Part shown: positions 21,224-31,318 of the stretch, one piece after another
Layout of the letters: each line of letters begins with the position of its first letter
Position numbering within the stretch: the first letter of the stretch is position 1
NCBI GenBank assembly: GCA_003116875.1
Contig: BCKT01000007.1
Span: 422,365-486,364 of the forward strand
Direction of reading: 5' to 3'
DNA: 64,000 nucleotides
Source of the DNA: Takashimella koratensis
Taxonomy: Eukaryota; Basidiomycota; Tremellomycetes; Trichosporonales; Tetragoniomycetaceae
Notes under the pieces: model-generated
The model's database searches: none
What the model saw: only the letters and a program-made list of their open reading frames with translations
Told to the model about the DNA's origin: nothing
Made by a program: the position numbers and the translations under genes

Positions 21224-24200
21224 ATGCGCTGTGTGAGGTCTCCATCTATCCTCTCGCCATCTCGCTCAAGGATACCCCAACCCCAACCCCTCGCTCGCGC
21301 TCTCCGACCATCCACGGCTGTGTCCTTTGGAACCACCCCCACCCGGCTAGCTCGTAGCAGTCTCCCCCGCCTCGCACTGGCCCAACGCATCACTACCACT
21401 CGCAACTTTTCCACTTCCCGCATCATGTCGTCTGCCCAGGTCATCGATGGGACCGCCATCGCCAAGTGAGTCGAGCAAATTACACTTCTCCTTTCATGTC
21501 TTGTCTCAGCTGTGCGCGTGAAAGGTGTTGCAGCACAGAGGAATGATCTATCCCCGCTCCCATGAGCACCTCCCATCCAACACCTCATGACCTCGCTAAC
21601 CTCCACAGGGACATCCGAACATCCTTGTCCCAGTCCATCACCGCGCTGCACGCTGCCAACCCGACGTTCCACGCGCCGCACCTCGTCATCCTCCAGCTCG
21701 GCTCGAGCGCGGCCTCGACCACCTACATCCGCATGAAGCTCAAGGCCGCCGAGGAGTCTGGGATGACCGTCGAGCACATCCAGGTCCCCTCTGATGCCGA
21801 GGCTGCTGCTGCTGCCCAGGGGACCCCGATCACCCCGGGCCAAGGCGTTGCCAAGGTTCTCGAGCACGTTCGACACGCCAACGCCAACGGCCGGGTCAGC
21901 GGTATCCTCGTCCAGCTCCCGCTCGAGGGCGCGTCCAAGGAGGAGGAGAAGAGCGTCGTCGACGCCGTGGACGTCCTCAAGGACGTTGACGGATTCCACC
22001 CGGAGAACATTGGGTTGCTCAACTCGCGCATCGCCGAGCCTTACTTCACCCCTTGCACACCCGCGGGCGTCGTCAAGCTCATCGAGAGCACCGGATTCGA
22101 CCTCAAGGGCAGCAACGTCGTCGTTCTCGGCCGTTCCGATATTGTTGGAACCCCCGTCTGCGCACTTCTCCGAAAGCGCGACGCGACCGTCACCCAATGC
22201 CACTCGCGGACCAAGAACCTCGAGGCGATTGTGAAAACCGCCGACGTCGTCGTCGCGGCCATCGGCCAAGCCGAGTTCGTCAAGGGCGACTGGCTCAAAC
22301 CCGGTGCTATCGTCATCGACGTCGGGACCAACTACATTCCGGACAGCACGAAGAAGTCTGGCCAGCGTCTCGTCGGTGACGTCGACTACGAGTCCGCTGC
22401 CAAAGTGGCCAGCTTCATCACCCCTGTCCCCGGAGGTGTAGGGCCCATGACAGTGGCCATGCTCATGAACAACACGTTCATCTCTGCCAAGCGAACCTGG
22501 GAGACGACTCGTGCTCGCAAGATCACGCCCAACCCGCTCGCGCTCAAGGAGAAGGTCCCGTCCGACATTGAGATTGCCGTCGCCCAGCAGCCCAAGCTCG
22601 TCGCAACCATCGCCGAGGAGATGGGCGTCCAGGCTGACGAGCTCGAGAGCTACGGCCGTTTCAAGGCCAAGGTCGAGTTGTCCGTCCTCGAGCGTCTCAG
22701 CGCCCGCAAGGACGGCAAATACATTGTCGTCGCGGGTATCACGCCTACCCCGCTCGGTGAGGGCAAGTCGACCACCACGATCGGTCTCGCTCAGGCCCTG
22801 GGCGCTCACCTCCACAAGACTGCTATCGCCTGTGTCCGCCAGCCGTCCCAGGGCCCCACGTTCGGTGTCAAGGGCGGTGCCGCCGGTGGTGGTTACTCTC
22901 AGGTCATCCCCATGACCGAGTTCAACCTCCACTTGACTGGTGACATCCACGCCGTCACTGCCGCCAACAACTTGCTGGCCGCCGCCATTGACGCCCGCAT
23001 GTTCCACGAGTCGACCCAGACGGACAAGCAGCTGTTCTCGCGTCTCTGCCCGCCGAAGAAGGGCGTTCGCACCTTCTCCAAGCCGATGCTCGCGCGTCTT
23101 CACAAGCTCGGGATCGACAAGACCAACCCGAACGATTTGACCGAGGAGGAAGCCGCCAAGTTTGCTCGTCTTGATATCGACGCTTCGACCCTCACGTGGA
23201 ACCGTGTCCTCGACGTCAATGACCGATACCTCCGCAAGATCACCGTTGGCCAGGCCCCGACTGAGAAGGGGCTTACCCGCGAGACGGCATTCGACATTGC
23301 CGTCGCCTCCGAGGTGATGGCGGTGCTCGCGCTGAGCAAGGACCTCGCGGACATGCGCGTCCGCCTCGGCCGCATGGTCGTGGGGTCGTCCAAGGCCGGC
23401 GACCCGATCACCGCCGAGGACATTGGTTGTGCCGGTGCCATGGCGGTCCTTATGAAGGACGCGATCAAGCCGACTCTTATGCAGACGCTCGAGGGTACAC
23501 CCGTGTTCGTCCACGCCGGTCCCTTTGCCAACATTGCCCACGGCAACTCGTCGATCATCGCCGACCGCATCGCGCTCAAGCTTGCCGGTATCGAGGAGGG
23601 CGACGACGAGGACCGCAACGGCTACGTCATCACCGAGGCCGGGTTCGGTGCCGACATTGGTATGGAGAAGTTCTGTAACATCAAGTGCCGTGTCTCTGGT
23701 CTCATGCCCAACGCCGTCGTCCTCGTCGCGACGATCCGTGCGCTCAAGATGCACGGTGGTGGGCCGGCCGTTACCCCAGGCAAGCCGCTCGACGCCGTCT
23801 ACACCGAAGAGAACCTCGAGCTCCTCGAGAAGGGCTGCGGTAACCTCGGCAAGCACATTGAGAACGCCAAGAAGTTTGGCCTCAAGGTGATTGTCGCGAT
23901 CAACCGATTCTCCAACGACACTGTCCCCGAGATGGAGCTCGTGCAAAAGTACGCACTCTCCGTTGGCGCCGACTACGCTGTCTCCGCGAACCACTGGGCC
24001 AAGGGTGGTGAGGGCGCCGTCGAGCTCGCCGAGGCCGTCATCGAGGCCTGCAAGGATGAGTCTCAGTTCAAGTTCCTGTACGATCTCGACCAGCCGCTCG
24101 AGGACAAGATCGCGACCATTGCGCGTGAGATGTACGGTGCCGACGGGATCGAGCTCAGTCCCGAAGCGAAAGAAGAGGTTGAGAGGTACACTCACCAAGG

Positions 24201-24441
24201 TTACTCGGCGCTCCCGATCTGTATGGCCAAGACCGCGCTCTCCCTCTCCGACGACCCGTCGAAGAAAGGTGTCCCGACTGGGTTTACCCTCCCGATCAGG
24301 AACGTCAGGTTGTCCGCGGGCGCAAGCTTTGTCTACCCGCTCGTTGGTGATATGTCCACCATGCCCGGTTTGACGACTCGACCTGGGTTCTACGACATTG
24401 ACCTTGACCCGGAGACCGGGGATATCATTGGTCTCTTCTAG
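21224..24441 (+). CDS. MIS1/ADE3-type: Trifunctional C1-tetrahydrofolate synthase
   Basis: This enzyme joins methylene-THF dehydrogenase, methenyl-THF cyclohydrolase and formyl-THF synthetase (ligase) and supplies one-carbon units for purines, thymidylate and formyl-Met. Two exons, 21224-21465 and 21609-24441, give about 1024 residues. The first 65 or so residues are Arg/Ser/Leu-rich with no acids, a clear mitochondrial presequence. An in-frame ATG at 21425 ([14 protein letters not shown]) could start a cytosolic form. The dehydrogenase/cyclohydrolase part has [16 protein letters not shown], the DGFHPENIG stretch and [12 protein letters not shown]. The ligase part has the ATP site [15 protein letters not shown] and the tail [19 protein letters not shown]. 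Codon use is strongly biased to C/G in third positions, as in highly expressed genes, which creates a long false ORF on the other strand. Confidence 0.96.
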
Positions 24442-24612
24442 GCGAAACTCAGCGAGGCGAAACACAGCGTAAGCTGTGTGAGCCTGGTGAGTTGTCTCAT
24501 TTCTTTCTCTTCGATTCTTGGTATGAACATCTTCATAAATTTCAACATTTGTACAAAACCCCCATAGCTATTTCACTCTCCCTCTTGCATACTTCACTCG
24601 CGTTGCTTCAGG

Positions 24613-24618
24613 TATATA
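24613..24618 (+). promoter_or_regulatory. TATA-like box before PTC7
   Basis: GGTATATAGACT lies about 100 bases before the PTC7 ATG at 24719, in a 277-bp gap after the C1-THF synthase stop. Position is plausible; nothing else supports it. Confidence 0.35.
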
Positions 24619-24718
24619 GACTGCGCAATGAACGCCTCAACGGCATGAACCGATCCTGCCTTTGAATTTTGAACTTTTTTTCCGCTCCATTCTTTGGACC
24701 ATTCCCGACCTTACCACC

Positions 24719-26156
24719 ATGCGAATCACTCTTCGCCTTTTCAAAAACCTCTCCCCTCCACCACCCGTCACCCACACACTCCCTCGTCGACTCGGCTACT
24801 CGCTCGGCCTCTCTTACGCATCCAAATACTCGCCCCCGTTCTACCCGACCCCGAAGCCCTCGGGGTTCGCGGGGAAGCCAGGGAAAGTCGGGCGATGGGT
24901 CGACGGGATGATGGGGCTTCGCGCCGGCCGAGGGGAGCTGCGCGCGAGTAGCAGTGATGGGGTAGGAGAGAGGGAAGGGGAAGGGGAAGGGGAAGGTGGA
25001 TGGAGTGGGAGTATGCAGGATGAAGTGAAGAAGTGGGGTGCTGGGGAGGATTTTTTCGCAGTTCACGAGTCTGGAGCGTTTGTGAGTGCTCTGAACGGAG
25101 GTATTGACGAGTCTGAGCTAACTCGCTACCCGCCAGACACACTTGGCCGTATCCGACGGTGTCGGCGGCTGGTCCTCGATGCTCGACCCGTCGCTGTACG
25201 CCCAGTCACTCATGTTCCACTACGCGCAGCACGTTACCTCGGCACCTTCTTCCACCCCCTGGGCGGCGCTCGAGAAGGCTTACGCGGGGGTCGAGGCGGA
25301 CGAAGGTGTGTTGGCAGGTAGCGCGACGGCGGTCGGGATTGCGCTCAGCGATACGGGGAAAGCTAGGGGTATCAAGTACGTGCGAAGAAGCTCGGTCTGC
25401 CAGAGGTGCTGATGCGTGTTTAGCCTGGGCGACTCGGGGTTCTCCATTCTGCGTCAGGACAAGCTAGCATTCTCGTCTTCGTCTCAAACGCACTACTTCA
25501 ACTGCCCTGTAAGCGTCCATCTCCGCCTCTCTCCGCTTCTCCACTCGCATGAACAACTCTCAGTCACTGATATACCCGTACCCAGCTGCAACTGTCAAAG
25601 TACCCACCGGGGTACGAGCGCCCACCTGTCCTTGACACACCTGACCGGGGCGAGAAATTTGAGTTTGACGTCGAGCCAGGAGACGTTGTAATCCTCTATG
25701 TGAGCTTTGTTCCAGTCGCTAATCCTATCACCGCTGACCTTTACTTTTTCTCCCTATTAGACCGACGGCCTGTGCGACAACCTCCCACTTTCCTTCATCC
25801 CCGCTCTTGACGCCCACCTCGACCGCCTCCTGACCTCTGAATCTAACGCACACCTCTCACGGACCGACCGCGCAGCGGAGCGCGCCCGGCTCCTCGCTGA
25901 CGTGCTCATCGCGTACGCACGCGTGGGCATGTGCATGACGGGTGAGGAAGGTAAGGCTGGGAAAGATGGAGAGAGTGGGAAAGCTGGGTGGACAACACCG
26001 TTTGAGGAAGAGGCGAGGCGGGCTGGCCAGCGGGATAAAGGCGGAAAAGTCGACGAGTAAGTGCTTGGATCTTGCTGTGCTGGGGTGAGGTGGGAAAGCT
26101 GACTGGTGTTCCAACAGTGTGACCGTCTTGCTCGCTGTGGTGTCGGAGCAGTTATA
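24719..26156 (+). CDS. PTC7: PTC7-type protein phosphatase 2C
   Basis: A PP2C-family Ser/Thr phosphatase of the PTC7/PPTC7 branch, mitochondrial in other fungi, where it acts on coenzyme Q biosynthesis and import factors. The ATG at 24719 opens a basic, hydroxylated N-terminus (MRITLRLFKNLS) that could target mitochondria. Exon 1 is 24719-25081 and exon 2 starts at 25137. PP2C metal-binding motifs are in order: EDFFAVHESGAF, then AVSDGVGGWSSML with the key Asp, GSATAVGIAL, SLGDSGFSILR and YTDGLCDNL. The final exon gives VTVLLAVVSEQL before the TAG at 26156. A Gly/Glu-rich stretch (about 24950-25010) and a Lys/Glu-rich insert (about 25940-26050) are additions to the family core. Confidence 0.88.
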
Positions 26157-26381
26157 GCCCTCTTCATCCCGTGTTGTTTCAGGCGGTTTCAAGAAGGGTG
26201 ATATCACTGTAGCGTTGACATCAACAGCATGACATGAAGCGCATAGAAGACACCTAGGGACTGATAAGATTCTTGCGACACTACTAACGAAGACACTACG
26301 ATCGGGAAACAACACTAATGTCCGCTCATTTCAGAAGAGTAACAACGAATAAATGTCCAGTTTACAAATAGGTGATAGGCC

Positions 26382-29051
26382 TTAGGCCGGCCCCCATGCC
26401 GTTGGGTCGGTCCCAGCGCAGAGCTAGATCCGGTTTAGCCCCCCTCGAGACAGTCCCCCAGTGACACTCACATTGGCCCAATCAGTCGGTTTGGCGAACC
26501 CTCGAATCGCGTCAGGCTGGATAACCACCGCTGCCATCTGTGAGGAAAATCTGCTCAGCTAACTTTCTACCCTACGTAACCCACCTTGCCCTGAGACAAG
26601 TGCCAGCCGATATGACAATGCAGTGGCCAGACCCCCGGGGTATCCGTGACGAGTCTCAGAATCACCCAGCTGACACCAGGAACCACAACCGTATCTCTCC
26701 TGAGTGGGTTAGTCGTCGTGAGCGAGAGATAAGGGACATCAGAAGCTGTGATATTCCCGTCCCCTCGACCGACAATGTAGAAGGACCGGCCGTGGAGGTG
26801 GTATGGATGCGCAATGGGGACATCCAGGTTGTTGATGATGATGTCTCCGCCGCCAATCTGGGTGAAGGTCGCAGAGGCGATCTCGGTAGGGTCAAGGGTT
26901 CGTCCATTCTCTACGTCGGAGAGAAGCGGTGCGTTGATGTGATTCTGATAGGTGATATTGTTCCATGCCTGCGTCGTTGCGAGTCAGCTGATTCAAGCTC
27001 AGGTGTAAAGTTGTTGAGGGGGAAAAGAAAGGGACGCACGAAACCGGCAAATGGCTGGCCACTGGTGTTGACAAATGTCCCAAAGATTGACGACATGACT
27101 TCGGTATGAAGAACGTGTTCTGGTGCGTCTTCCGCGATTCGAGGTCTAGCCGGAGGATCAGCAAGGCGTGACGTTGTTTCTACCTCAGAGCTGACTTGCT
27201 GTACTCACGACAAAGAATCGTAGTGGTCTAGGTCATAGCACAGCTCGCTGAATTCTTTGAGTCAGTTGCCTCGGATCAATCAACGCAGGGAACAAACCTA
27301 ACACATACGTCACGGGGTTGACGAGGTCAGACCAAGCTTGTGTCTTTGGGTCAGACGTGGACGCCCCGTTCCCATTCGCATCGACGTATCGAATCGCCGC
27401 GAACGCGATGATTGGTTCAGGAGCGACAGTGCATTCTGAACACCGTCAGTGCCTGCCTGAACCATGTGGGACTCACGGATCGCTGCGCTTGAACGGAGCC
27501 AGAACGAGTCGCCCACTTCCCCCTGGTTGGTATCAATGATCACGGAATACCTCTGCCCAGGTCCAATCGGGAGCTCGTGTAGACTACCTGGACCGTACAC
27601 CGCTGTGTCGTCGACCTCGACAACGTCGAACGGGTGTTGGTCAAGCGATAGGCGGTACATTGCTAGTTGATCATCAGCAAAGCTCAGTCTTGAATTGGAG
27701 TTTTCGGACGAACCGTGAGCGCCAGTGTTGAGTATCCGGAAACGGATGCGCTTGTTTACCGGAACGTCGATAGTTGGGACCCCGGGTCGTTGACAGTTGG
27801 CATACGAAGGAGCACCTGTACAGTTTGCTTGTCCCTAACAGGTCAATGATACTCTGTATCACTAGCAAGCCATACTCACTCGACCATTGATCAGAGCCGA
27901 GTCACCTTCGGGAGAAGCGACCGTCTAACAATTGTCAACCCATTGTTTCAAGTCATCCTGCTCACCCCTTGATAGCCCCCGTATAGAAGAAAATCGTCGA
28001 CAATCGTCTGTGATTCATCGTGCCTGTGGTACCGGGTGAGTTCATTCAACTCGTGAGAAGGAGGTAGATGAGCTCACTGCCAATCCGAGACATAGAGGAT
28101 ACGCTCTTCGTCAAAGTCGCGACCACGTACGAGCGGGTCGTCTGGTGAATGCACAATAAAGCTGTAAAGCATCAGCACCCTGTTCGATGAATGATCATAG
28201 TGTAGCTCGACTCACCCTCCAACCAGACCGTCGGCCAAGGTGTTGGAGAAATGCGAGTGCCACCAGTATGAACCAAATTGATTTTGCACTTTGAACTCGT
28301 AGGTGAATGTCTGCCCAGATGGGATGGGACACTATGGAAAGGTTAGTGACATTGGCGTGGAAAATCAAGAGGCTATACTTGCCTGAGAGATACCGGGTAC
28401 TCCGTCCATCCATTGTGAGCCATTCTGTAGCATCCCGTGCCAGTCTGGATTTTGGATAATATCAATTACTAGCTGCTTTTGTGGGGGACGGACCCACTTA
28501 CGGATGGTTTGGCCCACATCCAAGTTGTTCGTGACATGTACGATCACAGTGTCCCCTTCGTTCACCTCGATCAGTGGACCTGGAGGCGTCAGATAACGTG
28601 GAGATAGATCACGTACCCGGGAACTGGCCATTCACAACAGCCATGCGACGCCAATATCCATCAGGAGAGCCTTGGACATAGCTACGAGCCGTCAACTCTT
28701 TTCCACATGTGATACCCACTGCATCTCGAAATAAAACTCCCGAGTCGTCTGGAAAACATCAGCTCTGTTTGGTCGTGTGATACAAAACGTACAGCTGGCG
28801 CGTTGACGTCCCATGAGGAAGAGAGGGTGTACGAAGATGCGTCGTAGTTGAGTCCAGTGTACGCCGAGGACGAGCTGGGGGAGGCGGAAGAAGTGGAGCT
28901 GGGTGCAGATGTGGAGCTCGAAGTAGCCGCGGGCTGAGGGCTTTTGCGAGATCAGCTTTGAGCAACGGTGGACATCAGGTTGAGATGGATCTTACAGTGC
29001 ATTGACCCAAATCAGCCCTATAAGAAAAACCAAGAAGATAGTGTTCACCAT
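26382..29051 (-). CDS. Secreted multicopper oxidase, laccase-like, copy 1
   Basis: An extracellular laccase-like enzyme that oxidises phenols (or possibly metals) and reduces oxygen to water. The ATG at 29051 gives a hydrophobic signal peptide (NTIFLVFLIGLIWVNA), followed by a Ser/Ala/Thr-rich linker. All four copper motifs are present: HWHGM (split by an intron), YWWHSHFSNTLADG, HPYHLHGRSF and PLHCHIGWH. Between them are MYRLSLDQHPFDVVEVDD and other cupredoxin pieces. About 15 short introns interrupt the gene. The residue ten after the type-1 Cys, where Leu, Phe or Met is usual, reads Lys (GWHLSQGK). The last exon gives LCAGTDPTAWGPA and the TAA at 26382. The neighbour at 31319-34163 is a close paralogue in the same direction, so this is a tandem duplication. 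Confidence 0.9.
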
Positions 29052-31318
29052 CGTGTACAAAGGCTCTCGCCCAGCTGTGATTATAGGAGCGCAGAGGAGA
29101 TCGAGGGGAAAGGGCCAGGAAGCAGTACGATCGGTGAATTGATACAAGCTAGGAAGGAGAAACGAGGGGCAGACTGAGGCTTTTTAACCCCCCATAAATC
29201 GGAACTGTTACACCGAGGGAGTAGAAGAAGGGATGGCGATCTGAAAGAGCTAGCCAACAAGCTTCGATCTGGGAAAGAATGCGTACGTACGTGGGGATAA
29301 AGCCATCGTCGTACAGTGAGAAGAGGTATCTCCAGGTGCGCTGGCGAGTACCTTGCCTCTGTGACAAGGTTCTACTGCAAGTCCAAACCTTGGCCACCTC
29401 GCGGTAACCTTTGTATACTACGATCCGCCTGAAGTATTGCCCACGGAACTGGTGACCGGCGGTTCTCCCTTGTGCAGACGAGAAGAAAGGGCGGACGAAG
29501 AGTGGGAATTGCGAATGGAGCGGTACCCAGGTCGCAGAACGCCACATTGCTTCAATGGCGCTACTGCGACGTTTGTGAGGTGAAACGCGGAACTAAAGAA
29601 CCGAGTAGAGTCAAGCGGGCTGACGAAGCGAGGCCGTGTGACTGGATGGTCTCCCAGGAGCTAGTTTGGGTATGCGCCGCGAAGCCGGAAAAAGAGGGGG
29701 GGGGAGCTGGGGAAGCTTCCGCGGGATCGTGAAGTGGCCGGAGGTACAAGGACGGAGCATGCTTCGTTCATGCTTGTGTCAAGACAAAAGACGCTATCCA
29801 AGGCACAAAGTAGAGTATAGTGTAGCCGGAAAGCGCCAAGGGGATCAAGAGGGAGCTTAAACAAGTGCCTGTTACGAAAGATGCCGATCGTGCGGGCAGT
29901 GAAGTGGACGCAGGCTGATAGATGCACACCAACGAGTTCGATAGGAGGAAGCGGAGACAACTGAGGGATAACCTCTCGGACTCTAGTTCTGGTTCTCGTG
30001 CTTGAGGTCCACATTCGTCTGCGTGTTGGAAAGGTGCACAGTAAGACGGCGGCGAAGGAGCGGTAGGAAGAGGATGCCAGGTAGCCAGGAGCGGGAGAGC
30101 GATGGACAACTAGGCTTAGCCGTAAGGTGACGGCATGGTAGCAGCTCGCCGGCGAGTGGTTCCGCTACAACAGAGAGTGCGCCACCTCGTCGCTCTGGGA
30201 GACGCGGTAACGAGGAAAGAGCCGCATAGATTGCCCCTGGGTTTCAACGGAACCTGGGACCCAGCTGCGCTCCCGTGCCAAGAGCTTGAGTCGAGGTTCG
30301 GTTCAGTTTACACCGATCGTACCGATCCCCGCTGTTCGGTTATTCGGTTTTTCTCTCTCTCTTCCGCCCAGTCCTCGTTTATCTTCCGAGGCTTTTTTCC
30401 GCACAGCTGACGACGTCTCGACCCGCAATGTCACACGACCGCGTGGCCGTGGATGATGCAGGTGGTGCAGGTGGTGCGGAGGGTACAGGTGCAGGTGCGG
30501 CATGACTTGACATGAGTCTTAGGCGGCTTGGGGTTGCGTATGAGTTGATTTTCCAGGTTGCAGTAGACTCGATCCGCGGCGGAAGGCGAGAAACAACGTC
30601 GAGATCCGCGGTGCAGAATATCCGTTCTCTTAAGGACCCAGGAACGAAGAGCCAAGGCTAAACAAGGCTCAAACCTCCCACGCCAAGGCTCCGTGGGCAG
30701 GAACAAGGCCGTGATCGTCTTCCCCGCCTTCAACGGAACTCTAAATATCCAGATCGCAGGGAGTTTCTCGCGCCTTGCGACAGTGTATGACTACAGCGTG
30801 GCGTGTTTGTTGAAATCCATGGGAAGGTTCCGGTGCGACATGGGGTGAGAGAAGAGAACAGGCAGCAAGGGACAGGGACGAGGGCTGGGGTTGGCGTCGC
30901 TGCGCAAGCGGGAAGCTGGAATGTGCTACGACATGCATGACAGTCGCCAAGACCTAGCCGATCCCGTGGGCAAAAGACGTCGTGACTGGTCCGAACACCT
31001 CGGGGCATCATCGGGTACCTAGACCAGCCAAGGTGGGATGTACACATGCATACGTTGTGTGAAAGACAAATGAGGGCGAGCGGCATGATGCGACTCTGTT
31101 GCGTATCGTAAGGCATAGTGTGAGGTCGTTGGATGGTATGTGATATGTAAGGACAAGGTGAAAGTCCGGGGGGAGATAAGACAGAGTGGGCAAGAAAATT
31201 GGGATGGACGAAGCGGTCGTATAGTCGTAAGTTCATGTCAAACGTCCGTGTTCAAGATCCTCTCCTTCGAGTCGTCAAATGTGTCAAGGTCCATAGCCAT
31301 TCAGGGCCACCTAGTCCG
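29052..31318. other. 2.3-kb intergenic region between the two multicopper oxidases
   Basis: This is upstream of copy 1 and downstream of copy 2. Open frames are short and carry no motif I know. A (GGTGCA)-like stretch lies near 30462-30500 (GCAGGTGGTGCAGGTGGTGC). There is no TATA box at a convincing distance from 29051; the nearest A/T step is TTTTTAACC near 29180. I see no RNA gene or transposon remnant. The length suggests extended regulation or a decayed gene. Confidence 0.4.

Noticed and set aside
21133..24465. 1110-codon open frame antisense to C1-THF synthase
   Set aside because: It is the mirror of the strongly C/G-biased third positions of the sense gene. Its product is Asp/Val/Arg/Leu-rich with no motif, and it covers the real gene exactly.
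29052..31318. Transposon or third laccase remnant between the two oxidases
   Set aside because: I looked for copper-motif fragments (HWHG, HCHIGWH), terminal inverted repeats and reverse-transcriptase or transposase motifs and saw none.
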